From the NCBI GenBank assembly GCA_965183885.1, contig OZ238992.1, positions 1,860,001 through 1,924,000 of the forward strand: 64,000 nucleotides of DNA, in the 5' to 3' direction. A program made the translations under genes and the position numbers. Source of the stretch: UWMA-0277 sp965183885. Lineage in GTDB: Bacteria; Bacteroidota; Bacteroidia; Flavobacteriales; BACL11. Below are positions 52,264-60,481 of this stretch, piece after piece (within the stretch, counting starts at the first letter, position 1; each line of letters begins with the position of its first letter). Below the pieces are notes generated by a model, which was not told where the DNA came from, searched no databases, and saw nothing but the letters and a program-made list of their open reading frames with translations.

Positions 52264-54546
52264 ATGAAAAAAATACTATTACTATTATTAATGCTACCTG
52301 CACTATTAATAGCACAAACTAATTATAATTTAACTTTATTAGGAAGCTATGATTGGCCAACTACTGAAGGAAATGATATTTGGGGTTGGGTTGATCCTAT
52401 TGATGGAGGAGAATATGCATTAGTAGGCTTAAATAATGGTTTTTCTTGTCTTGATGTTAGTAATCCTAATAATCCAGTTGAAAAATTTCATATTGCTGAT
52501 ATTAGTTCTACTTGGAGAGATGTTAAAACATGGGGGAATTATGCTTATGTAACCACTGAGGCTCATGCTGGTTTATTAATTGTAGATTTAAGTGATATGA
52601 CAGGTAGTACTTATTGGCACGTAAGTTCTTTTAACCATCCTACAAATGGAACTTCAGTTGAGTTTACAGCAGCACATAATTTGTATATTGACGAAAATGG
52701 AATTTGTTATATTTTTGGAGCTTCTTCAAACTTAGGAGGAAGCCCATCAGATGGAGCTATTTTCTTAGATGTAGCTGCAAATGCTACAGCTCCATATTAT
52801 TTAGGAGAGTGGGATAATCATTATATACATGATGGAATGACAAGAGGAGATACAATGTTTGCTGGTTGTGTATATGCTGGAGAGCTATTTGTTGTTGATG
52901 TAAGTAATAAAAGTAACCCTATAACTATTGGTCAGCATACAACACCTAATAACTTTACACATAATGCTTGGGTAAGTGATGATGGTGATTTTGTTTTTAC
53001 TACTGATGAAAAATCAGATGCTTATTTAGCAGCTTATGATATTACAGATATAAGTAATATTCAAGAAGTAGATAGGATTCAGTCTAACCCAGGAAGCCTT
53101 TCAATTCCTCATAATGCACATGTTGATGGAAATTTTTTAGTTACTTCTTATTATAGAGATGGAACAGTAGTACATGATATTACAAATCCAAGTAATATGA
53201 TACAGGTTGCTTATTATGATTCTTATGCTGGAAGTGGTGATGGTTTTGATGGTTGTTGGGGAACGTACCCTTTTTTTCCTTCAGGTATTATTATTTCGTC
53301 TGATATTAATAGTAATAGCTCATCAGGTGCTCAATTATTAATTTATGAAAGAGGGTTTTCTCAGGCTTGTCAATTAGAGGGTAATATTACTGATGCTGTT
53401 ACTGGTTCGGTGCTTAGTGGTGCTAATATAGAAATTCTAAATACTGTTATTCCTAATAGTGCTGCATCTAATTTATATGGAGATTATGTAAGTGGTACTG
53501 CTGATGCTGCTACTTATGATATTGTATTCTCTAAGTCAGGGTATTTATCAGATACAATTTCAACTACACTTACAGGAGGAGGATTTACTGTAGTTGATGC
53601 TGCTTTACAGCCGCTTATTCCGTTTAGTGCTAGCGGTATGGTTGTTGATATTTCCTCAGTTGGGGTTGCAAACGCAGAGGTTGTAATTTATAATAATACA
53701 TTTACTTTTACTACAACTACAGATGCTAATGGTAATTTTAATATTAATAATATGTACGAAGGAAGTTATCAGGTTGTAGCTGGAAAATGGGGGTATGTAA
53801 CTTCTTGTAGTAATGAATATATTGCACAAGGGGCAATAACTACAGTTACATTACAAGAAGGTTATTATGATGATTTTTCTTTTGATTTTGGGTGGAATAT
53901 CTCAGGAAATGCTTCAGCAGGAATATGGGAGAGAGGAGAGCCAAAAGGAACAACTTATCAGGGGGATGAATTTAACCCTGAATATGATGTTAACTCAGAT
54001 TGTACTGATTTTGCTTTTGTAACAGGTAATGGAGGAGTAAGTGCAGGAGATGATGATGTTGATGGAGGAGTTACAGTATTAACATCACCAGTGTTTGACT
54101 TAACAAATAATAGTATTAACTATCTAAGTTACCATTCTTGGTTTATAGTAGGTGGAGGTAGTAATGCATCAAATGATAGTTTAAAAATTAGCCTTACTAA
54201 CGGTACTAGTACTGTCCTTTTAGAAACTTATAGTGTAAACTCATCTAATTTAGGACAATGGAATTTTAACAGTATTGATGTAGCACAATACATTAGTCCA
54301 ACAGCAACAATGCAATTAATAGTAGAAACAGCAGATAACCCTGGGGGGCATTTAGTTGAAGCTGCATTTGATAAATTTCAGATTACAGATACACCGCCTT
54401 TGTCAATTATAACTATTATACCTCAAAAAGGAAAGCTTTTAAAAATAGTAGATGTTTTAGGGCGTGAAGTAAATGAACCAATAAATGTACCTTCTTTTTA
54501 TATTTATGAAGGAGGAGTTGTAGAGAAAAAAATGATTATTGAATAA
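52264..54546 (+). CDS. Secreted choice-of-anchor B (LVIVD-repeat) protein with short C-terminal signature
   Basis: The 760-residue product has a signal peptide (KILLLLLMLPALLIAQ). It has LVIVD-type propeller repeats over about residues 20-370 (NGFSCLDVSNPNNPVEKFHI, HAGLLIVDLSDM, GELFVVDVSNKSNP), which define the choice-of-anchor B group. Two carboxypeptidase-regulatory-like beta-sandwiches follow (GNITDAVTGSVLSGANIEI, ASGMVVDISSVGVANAEVVI), then a jelly-roll-like region. The last 37 residues begin KLLKIVDVLGREV and end EKKMIIE, the short C-terminal type shared by five proteins in the window. It is presumably surface-displayed. The SGNH hydrolase gene starts one base after its stop. Confidence 0.83.
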   Translation: MKKILLLLLMLPALLIAQTNYNLTLLGSYDWPTTEGNDIWGWVDPIDGGEYALVGLNNGFSCLDVSNPNNPVEKFHIADISSTWRDVKTWGNYAYVTTEAHAGLLIVDLSDMTGSTYWHVSSFNHPTNGTSVEFTAAHNLYIDENGICYIFGASSNLGGSPSDGAIFLDVAANATAPYYLGEWDNHYIHDGMTRGDTMFAGCVYAGELFVVDVSNKSNPITIGQHTTPNNFTHNAWVSDDGDFVFTTDEKSDAYLAAYDITDISNIQEVDRIQSNPGSLSIPHNAHVDGNFLVTSYYRDGTVVHDITNPSNMIQVAYYDSYAGSGDGFDGCWGTYPFFPSGIIISSDINSNSSSGAQLLIYERGFSQACQLEGNITDAVTGSVLSGANIEILNTVIPNSAASNLYGDYVSGTADAATYDIVFSKSGYLSDTISTTLTGGGFTVVDAALQPLIPFSASGMVVDISSVGVANAEVVIYNNTFTFTTTTDANGNFNINNMYEGSYQVVAGKWGYVTSCSNEYIAQGAITTVTLQEGYYDDFSFDFGWNISGNASAGIWERGEPKGTTYQGDEFNPEYDVNSDCTDFAFVTGNGGVSAGDDDVDGGVTVLTSPVFDLTNNSINYLSYHSWFIVGGGSNASNDSLKISLTNGTSTVLLETYSVNSSNLGQWNFNSIDVAQYISPTATMQLIVETADNPGGHLVEAAFDKFQITDTPPLSIITIIPQKGKLLKIVDVLGREVNEPINVPSFYIYEGGVVEKKMIIE

Positions 54547-54547
54547 T

Positions 54548-55786
54548 ATGAAAAAGACGCTAATCTTTTTGTTTATAATTCCTTTATGTGCTTTTAGTCA
54601 ACAAAAAAAAGAAGTACTGTTTGTTGGAAATAGCTATACCTATGGAAATAACTTGCCTGATTTGGTTAGGCAAGTAGCATTGTCATTTGGTGATACTTTA
54701 GTGCATGATAGTAGTACTCCTGGTGGTGCAACTTTTAATGCACACACTACTAATACTCAAACAATAAATAAAATTAATCAGCAACAGTGGGATTATGTTG
54801 TGCTTCAAGCTCAAAGCCAAGAACCTTCTTTTTCTCCATGGCAAGTATCACAAGATACTTATCCGTATGCTGAAGCACTTGTGGATATGATAGAAAATAA
54901 CTTCTCATGTACTGAGCCTATATTTTTTATGACTTGGGGTAGGAAGTATGGTGATCAGCAAAACTGCCAGTTTTACCCTCCAATCTGTACCTATCAAGGT
55001 ATGCAACAAAGGTTAAGAGAAAGTTATTTAGAAATGGCTTTTACAGATAGTGCTTCTTGTGCTCCAGTAGGTATGGCATGGAAAAAGTCTATTGCTTTAG
55101 ATAGTACTCTTAATTTATATACTTCAGATAATAGTCATCCAAATATATATGGTAGTTATTTAGCTGCTTGTACTTTTTATGCTACAATATTTAAGAAAAG
55201 TGCTGTTGGTAGTAGTTTTTGGCCTTCAGCTATAGACTCTGTAACAGCCTTAAGTCTTCAGCAAATTGCAAGTAGTACCGTTTTAGATAGTTTAGCTACT
55301 TGGAATATTTTTAATGCTGATTATTCTTTTACTCAATTTTCTGATAGTGTAAACTTTTTTAATCTATCATCTAATTATGAGAATGTAATTTGGGATTTTG
55401 GAGATGGATCTTATTCAACAGTAGAGAATCCTACGCATACTTATACTGCTAATGGAACTTATACAATTACTTTATCTGCACTTACTAATGGAGGATGTTT
55501 ATTGGATACACATGCAATAACTGTTGTTGTAAATACTACGGCTATACCTTCTTGGGATTGTATAAATGATGCTTGTATTGATTTAGGAGCAGGAACAGGA
55601 GTATATACAAGTTTATCTGACTGTCAGGCTGTATGTGGTGTAGCTGGAATAAATGATATAAATGGAAGCCGTAAGCTAATAAATATTGTTGATGTTTATG
55701 GTAGAAAAAGTATAGCTAAGTTAAATATACCTTTGTTTTATAGGTATGATGATGGAACAGTAGAAAAGGTAATACTAACAGAATAA
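54548..55786 (+). CDS. Secreted SGNH-hydrolase-like (DUF4886) protein with PKD, four-Cys module and short C-terminal signature
   Basis: From ATG 54548 the product has 412 residues; the TTG at 54539 lies inside the previous gene and is not preferred. A signal peptide (IFLFIIPLCAFSQ) is followed by an SGNH-like domain with the block I serine in VLFVGNSYTYGNNLP (Ser29), a downstream DNSHPNIYGSYLAA block with the Asp/His pair, and VVLQAQSQEP. These match DUF4886-type predicted esterases. A PKD domain (VIWDFGDGSYSTVENPTHTY), a four-Cys module (WDCIND...CQAVC) and the short C-terminal signature starting KLINIVDVYGR follow. Its stop touches the stop of the convergent DUF2461 gene. Confidence 0.8.
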   Translation: MKKTLIFLFIIPLCAFSQQKKEVLFVGNSYTYGNNLPDLVRQVALSFGDTLVHDSSTPGGATFNAHTTNTQTINKINQQQWDYVVLQAQSQEPSFSPWQVSQDTYPYAEALVDMIENNFSCTEPIFFMTWGRKYGDQQNCQFYPPICTYQGMQQRLRESYLEMAFTDSASCAPVGMAWKKSIALDSTLNLYTSDNSHPNIYGSYLAACTFYATIFKKSAVGSSFWPSAIDSVTALSLQQIASSTVLDSLATWNIFNADYSFTQFSDSVNFFNLSSNYENVIWDFGDGSYSTVENPTHTYTANGTYTITLSALTNGGCLLDTHAITVVVNTTAIPSWDCINDACIDLGAGTGVYTSLSDCQAVCGVAGINDINGSRKLINIVDVYGRKSIAKLNIPLFYRYDDGTVEKVILTE

Positions 55787-56464
55787 TTATAAAATAGATT
55801 CTCCATTAAGATTAGTTGTAAGTACATCGCTCATATAATCTAAGAAAGGTCTTACTTCTAAAAAGGAATCAATAATAGTTTTATGGAAGTTCTTTGATAG
55901 AACCTCTTTATCAGTAAATTTACGCATTAGGATAAAGTCTTTCTTTTTTATAAGTTCAATATTAGGGTGTGCTTTATCAAACCCGTTAGGAGCATTTTTT
56001 ACAGCATTTCCTTTGTAGAACCCTCCAAACATTTTTTGTATACCTTTTTCTTCTAGTATTGCTGTTATTTCTGAGGCATCAGTTTCAAATTCTTTTCTTA
56101 TCCTAAATAAATCATCTTTGTTAGGCTGCCAAAACCCAGTAGCTAAGAAGCTACCTCCTGGGGTGATTTCAAGATGATAGCCTCCTCTTAAAGCATCAGT
56201 AGCCCTTTTGTAACTACAACTTCTATAGGTTTTGTAAGGTGTTTTATCTTTAGAGAAACGAATATCTCTATAAATTCGATAAGCTTTCATTCCTTCAATA
56301 TTATCAATAGTTGATAATTTATCATTTATAGCTGTAAAGAATTCCTTTATTTGCTGTTCTTCTTTTTGATAATAAGCTTTATTTTCTGCAAACCATTCTC
56401 TAGTATTATTGTTCTTAAGTTGGTTTAAGAATTTGAAGATAGAAGGGTTTACAATTGCAGTCAT
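55787..56464 (-). CDS. DUF2461 protein
   Basis: The 225-residue product matches the DUF2461 (TIGR02453) family: FKFLNQLKNNNTREWFAENKAYYQ, the conserved MKAYRIYRDIRFSKDKTPYKTY, GGYHLEITPGGSFLATGFWQP, and a basic C-terminal region with FILMRKFTDKEVL. The function of the family is unknown. It is cytosolic. It follows hutU by 11 bases and is therefore probably part of the DUF5522-hutU-DUF2461 operon. It converges with no gap on the SGNH-like gene. Confidence 0.9.
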   Translation of the reverse strand: MTAIVNPSIFKFLNQLKNNNTREWFAENKAYYQKEEQQIKEFFTAINDKLSTIDNIEGMKAYRIYRDIRFSKDKTPYKTYRSCSYKRATDALRGGYHLEITPGGSFLATGFWQPNKDDLFRIRKEFETDASEITAILEEKGIQKMFGGFYKGNAVKNAPNGFDKAHPNIELIKKKDFILMRKFTDKEVLSKNFHKTIIDSFLEVRPFLDYMSDVLTTNLNGESIL

Positions 56465-56475
56465 CGTTTTATTTT

Positions 56476-58479
56476 TTACAAATCTAATGAATTTATTAAA
56501 CTTTCATCAGTAGTGTTAGGCATAGTAACTTTTAGGCTAGGGTTAGCTTTCATAGCTCTTTCAATAGCAAAATTGGCTTCTTTGTTTCTTGCCCAGCTTC
56601 TACGGCTAATTCCATTATTTACATCCCAAAATAACATTGATTTTAAGCGTCTTTCTGCATCAGCACTTCCATCTAGTAACATTCCAAAACCACCATTGAT
56701 TACTTCGCCCCAACCAACACCACCGCCATTATGGATTGAAACCCAAGTAGCGCCTCTAAAACTATCGCCAATTACATTGTGTATTGCCATATCAGCTGTA
56801 AACTGTGAACCGTCATAAATATTTGAGGTTTCTCTATATGGAGAATCAGTTCCTGATACATCATGATGGTCACGCCCTAGTACTACAGGAGCAGAAAGTG
56901 TGCCATCTGCAATAGCATTATTAAAGGCTTCAGCAATTTTCATTCTTCCTTCAGCATCAGCATATAAAATACGAGCTTGTGAACCTACTACCATCTTATT
57001 TTCTCCAGCTGTTTTTATCCAATTGATATTATCATTCATTTGCAATTGAATTTCAGCAGGGGAGTCTTGCATTATTTTTTCAAGCACTTCTGCTGCAATT
57101 TTATCTGTTATAGCTAAATCTTTAGCATCATTAGATGCACATACCCAACGGAAAGGACCAAATCCATAATCAAAGCACATAGGTCCCATAATATCTTGTA
57201 CGTAGGATGGATATTTAAATGCTCCATTATCATCCAATATATCAGCATCAGCACGGGAAGCTTCTAATAAAAATGCATTTCCATAATCAAAGAAATACAT
57301 GCCTCTTTCAGCTAAGGTATTTATAGCATTGGTATGGCGTACTAAGGTTTCTTGTACTTCTTTTTTAAAGGCTTCAGGGTTGTTTGCCATCATTTCGTTG
57401 GCAGCCTCATAACTCATTCCTACAGGATAGTATCCTCCTGCCCATGGGTTGTGTAAAGAAGTTTGGTCAGATCCTATTTCAATATGAATATTACGAGCAA
57501 CTATGCGTTCCCATAAATCAACAATATTTCCATCATAAGCTAAGGAAACAGCTTCTTTATTTGTTCTCGCTTCAACAGCTCTATCTAGTAGTTTGTCTAA
57601 ATCATCATATACTTCGTCTACCCATCCTTGTTCATGTCTTTTGTAAGTAGCCTGAGGATTAACTTCTGCAACAATACAAACTCCTTTAGCAATTACACCT
57701 GCTTTTGGTTGGGCGCCACTCATGCCACCTAGTCCAGCAGTAACAAATATTTTTCCGCTTAAGTCTTCTGCTTTAGCATCAATTTTTCGTGCAGCATTAA
57801 GTACTGTAATAGTAGTTCCATGTACTATTCCTTGTGGGCCAATATACATAAATGAACCTGCTGTCATTTGTCCATATTGTGTTACTCCTAATGCATTAAA
57901 CTTCTCCCAATCATCAGGTTTAGAATAGTTAGGAATCATCATTCCATTGCTGACTACAACTCTAGGGGCATCTTTATGTGAAGGGAATAAACCCATTGGA
58001 TGCCCAGAATATATTACTAGTGTTTGTTTATCAGTCATTTCTGCTAGGTACTGCATACACAATAGGTATTGTGCCCAGTTTTGGAAAACCGCACCATTTC
58101 CACCATAAGTAATTAGTTCTTCAGGGTGTTGAGCTATGGCATTATCTAAGTTGTTAGAGAGCATTAATTGTATTGCTGCAGCCTGCTTACTCTTATGAGG
58201 GAAGTCGTTTAAGTGCCTAGCTTTTATCTCATAATTAGGCATAAAACGATACATGTATATTCTTCCATAGGTTTTTAATTCCTCAGCAAATTCAGGGGCT
58301 AATACAGCATGCATGTGCTCTGGGAAATAACGCAAAGCATTTCGTATTGCTAATTGCTTTTCTTTTTTATTTAAAATATCTTTTCTCTTAGGCGCATGGC
58401 TAAGTATTGTGCTTATTTTCTTCTTTGGAGGTAAAACACTTGGTATACCTTCTAAAATAGCTGCTTTAATATTTGTCAT
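56476..58479 (-). CDS. hutU: Urocanate hydratase
   Basis: Urocanase converts urocanate to imidazolonepropionate, the second step of histidine degradation, using tightly bound NAD+. The 667-residue product is the longer Bacteroidota-type form, with YSGHPMGLFPSH, GPQGIVHGTTITVLNA, the NAD-site motif TAGLGGMSGAQPKAG and the C-terminal VLGRDHHDVSGTDSPYRETS and IHNGGGVGWGEV blocks. No hutH, hutI or hutG is in the window. Its ATG lies 14 bases inside the end of the upstream DUF5522 gene, so expression is coupled. Confidence 0.95.
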   Translation of the reverse strand: MTNIKAAILEGIPSVLPPKKKISTILSHAPKRKDILNKKEKQLAIRNALRYFPEHMHAVLAPEFAEELKTYGRIYMYRFMPNYEIKARHLNDFPHKSKQAAAIQLMLSNNLDNAIAQHPEELITYGGNGAVFQNWAQYLLCMQYLAEMTDKQTLVIYSGHPMGLFPSHKDAPRVVVSNGMMIPNYSKPDDWEKFNALGVTQYGQMTAGSFMYIGPQGIVHGTTITVLNAARKIDAKAEDLSGKIFVTAGLGGMSGAQPKAGVIAKGVCIVAEVNPQATYKRHEQGWVDEVYDDLDKLLDRAVEARTNKEAVSLAYDGNIVDLWERIVARNIHIEIGSDQTSLHNPWAGGYYPVGMSYEAANEMMANNPEAFKKEVQETLVRHTNAINTLAERGMYFFDYGNAFLLEASRADADILDDNGAFKYPSYVQDIMGPMCFDYGFGPFRWVCASNDAKDLAITDKIAAEVLEKIMQDSPAEIQLQMNDNINWIKTAGENKMVVGSQARILYADAEGRMKIAEAFNNAIADGTLSAPVVLGRDHHDVSGTDSPYRETSNIYDGSQFTADMAIHNVIGDSFRGATWVSIHNGGGVGWGEVINGGFGMLLDGSADAERRLKSMLFWDVNNGISRRSWARNKEANFAIERAMKANPSLKVTMPNTTDESLINSLDL

Positions 58480-58645
58480 CTTCTTTCTTCTGCTTTAATT
58501 CTTTTTTATACGGACAATGCTTACAATTATTGTTACAGCAATATCCTCTCTTTAAATGGTACTTTTCAGTAAAAATAATATAGCCTTCTTTAGAATGATA
58601 ATACTCATCCTTATCTAGCTTGTCTATTTTTGAAAATCCTTTCAT
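58466..58645 (-). CDS. Small DUF5522 protein
   Basis: The reverse strand encodes 59 residues from ATG 58645 to TAA 58466. It contains EYYHSKEGYIIFTEKYHLKR and GYCCNNNCKHCPY, the compact Cys pattern CC...C..CP.. of DUF5522, short proteins that often accompany other metabolic genes in Bacteroidota. Four cysteines in a treble-clef-like spacing suggest zinc or another metal (inference). It overlaps the hutU start by 14 bases and has its own -7 box eight bases upstream of the ATG. It is too short for many gene callers. Confidence 0.88.
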   Translation of the reverse strand: MKGFSKIDKLDKDEYYHSKEGYIIFTEKYHLKRGYCCNNNCKHCPYKKELKQKKEDDKY

Positions 58646-58653
58646 AAGGTTGG

Positions 58654-58661
58654 CAAATTTA
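58654..58661 (-). promoter_or_regulatory. Predicted -7 box for DUF5522-hutU-DUF2461
   Basis: The reverse strand reads TAAATTTG, matching TAnnTTTG, eight bases before the ATG at 58645. A near-consensus plus-strand box (GATATTTG, 58663-58670) for the divergent PLP enzyme lies next to it, so the two promoters are back to back. Confidence 0.5.
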
Positions 58662-58675
58662 CGATATTTGCACGA

Positions 58676-59563
58676 ATGAAAATAGAAACAAAGGAAATAT
58701 CACTACCACTGCTAACGGAAAAGCAAGTGCGTTTATTTGTTAAACGCATTGATAAAGTGCATCCTTTTGTTTCAGGAAACAAATGGTATAAGCTAAAGTA
58801 TAACTTGTTAGCAGCAAAAAAAGAGCATTACAGCTCACTTTTAACCTTTGGAGGGGCATATTCTAACCATATTGCAGCTAGTGCCTGGTCAGCAAAAGAA
58901 AATGGCTTTAAAAGCATTGGAATTATAAGAGGAGAGGAGTGTTTGCCCTTAAATCCTACATTAGCTTTTGCAAAAGCACAAGGAATGGAATTGTATTACG
59001 TGAGTAGGGCTGATTATCGTCAGAAACACACTGCTAGTTTTATTAAAAGTTTAAAAAATAGGTTTGGTAACTTTTATTTGGTTCCAGAAGGGGGAACAAA
59101 TGCTTTAGCAATAAAAGGAACTGCTGAAATATTAGATGCAAATGATACTCAAGATTATATTTGTTCTGCTGTAGGAACTGGAGGTACTATTGCAGGAATT
59201 ATTAATAACAGTAAGGTAACACAAAAGATAGTAGGCTTTACTGCAATTAAGGGTTTTAATTTATTGAAGCAAGATATAAAAAATTGGACTGAGAAAGAAA
59301 ATTGGATACTCACAGATGATTATGTAGAGGGAGGTTACGCTAAGACAAGTGAAGCTTTAGTTGAATTTATTAATCAATTTTATTTATCACAAAATATTCC
59401 TTTGGATGCTATCTATACAGGAAAAATGATGATGGGTATTTTGGATTTAGTAGCTAAAGATTACTTTCCTAAGGGAAGTAGAGTGTTAGCCATACATACA
59501 GGAGGTTTACAAGGGAATAAAGGAATGAGTGAACGGTTAGGAATTAGTTTGCCTTTAATATAA
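58676..59563 (+). CDS. PLP-dependent enzyme (ACC deaminase / D-cysteine desulfhydrase type)
   Basis: The 295-residue product belongs to fold type II PLP enzymes: FVSGNKWYKLKYNLLAAKKE holds the PLP-binding lysine, LTFGGAYSNHIAASAWSA is the substrate-binding loop, YLVPEGGTNALAIKGTAEI and CSAVGTGGTIAGI form the phosphate cup, and VLAIHTGGLQGNKGM is the C-terminal motif. This matches the 1-aminocyclopropane-1-carboxylate deaminase / D-cysteine desulfhydrase family. Bacteroidota members are usually annotated without a tested substrate. It is divergent from the DUF5522-hutU operon. Confidence 0.9.
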   Translation: MKIETKEISLPLLTEKQVRLFVKRIDKVHPFVSGNKWYKLKYNLLAAKKEHYSSLLTFGGAYSNHIAASAWSAKENGFKSIGIIRGEECLPLNPTLAFAKAQGMELYYVSRADYRQKHTASFIKSLKNRFGNFYLVPEGGTNALAIKGTAEILDANDTQDYICSAVGTGGTIAGIINNSKVTQKIVGFTAIKGFNLLKQDIKNWTEKENWILTDDYVEGGYAKTSEALVEFINQFYLSQNIPLDAIYTGKMMMGILDLVAKDYFPKGSRVLAIHTGGLQGNKGMSERLGISLPLI

Positions 59564-59591
59564 TATTAGCCCTTCAAAGGCTTATTTTCTG

Positions 59592-59599
59592 TAAGTTTG
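59592..59599 (+). promoter_or_regulatory. Predicted -7 box for the glucosaminidase gene
   Basis: TAAGTTTG matches TAnnTTTG, followed by four bases and the ATG at 59604. Confidence 0.5.
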
Positions 59600-59603
59600 T
59601 GCT

Positions 59604-60476
59604 ATGAAAAAAATCTTCCCCTTATTTCTATCTTTAATATCTTTTTTCTCTTTAGCACAAACTAAAACAGAAGCTTATATTAATAATTATAAAACACTTG
59701 CAATTGCTGAGATGAACCGTTTTAATATTCCTGCTTCTATTACACTTGCTCAAGGGATATTAGAGTCAGGGAATGGTGAGAGTAGATTAGCTACTGAAGG
59801 AAAAAATCATTTTGGAATAAAATGTCATAGTAATTGGAGTGGAAAAACAATAATTGAAGATGATGATGAAAAAGGAGAATGCTTTAGAAAATATCCTAAA
59901 GTAGCAGATTCTTATAGGGATCATTCTTTATTCTTGACTGAAAGAGGACGCTACTCGTTTTTATTTGATTACTCTCCAACAGATTATAAAAAGTGGGCCA
60001 AAGGGCTTAAAAGAGCTGGCTATGCTACTAATCCTAAGTACCCATCATTATTAATTAACTTAATTGAGCGTTATGAACTTTATCAGTATGATAAAGGTAG
60101 TGAAAGAGGGAAACAATTATATTTTGCACATACTTATGGCTTGCCTTACCTTACAGGACTAGGAGCTTATTACTTTAATAAAAAATCTTTGTATCATCTT
60201 GATGTAAGCACATCATTTGTTTTTTCTAATGCTAGTTTTGGGTATAATTATGAGCTTTTTAATAAGTTTTATGCAGGAGCGAATACTGGAGTACTTTATT
60301 TTCCTACAAAGGAAGAAGATTTTATTCCTCAAGTTTCTGCTGAATTGATGTATAGAAAATCAAGTAAGAATAAGCGTTATAATTCTGTATTAATAAGGGG
60401 GGGGATGCAATACCCTTTAACCAAAATGGACTATAAATTTATACCTTATATTAGTATTTCATATTTATTGAATTAA
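59604..60476 (+). CDS. Exported glucosaminidase with barrel-like C-terminal half
   Basis: The 290-residue product has a signal peptide (KKIFPLFLSLISFFSLAQ). Residues about 25-160 form an N-acetylglucosaminidase (GH73-like, FlgJ-type) domain that should cleave peptidoglycan: GILESGNGESRLA with the catalytic-type Glu54, NHFGIKCH, and RKYPKVADSYRDHSLFLTERGRY. Residues about 165-290 are strand-rich with repeated aromatic ends (KFYAGANTGVLYFP, QVSAELMYRKS, KFIPYISISYLLN), as in outer-membrane barrels, and lack the LysM repeats often found here. A barrel or surface anchor is inferred. Confidence 0.83.
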   Translation: MKKIFPLFLSLISFFSLAQTKTEAYINNYKTLAIAEMNRFNIPASITLAQGILESGNGESRLATEGKNHFGIKCHSNWSGKTIIEDDDEKGECFRKYPKVADSYRDHSLFLTERGRYSFLFDYSPTDYKKWAKGLKRAGYATNPKYPSLLINLIERYELYQYDKGSERGKQLYFAHTYGLPYLTGLGAYYFNKKSLYHLDVSTSFVFSNASFGYNYELFNKFYAGANTGVLYFPTKEEDFIPQVSAELMYRKSSKNKRYNSVLIRGGMQYPLTKMDYKFIPYISISYLLN

Positions 60477-60481
60477 GAAAC

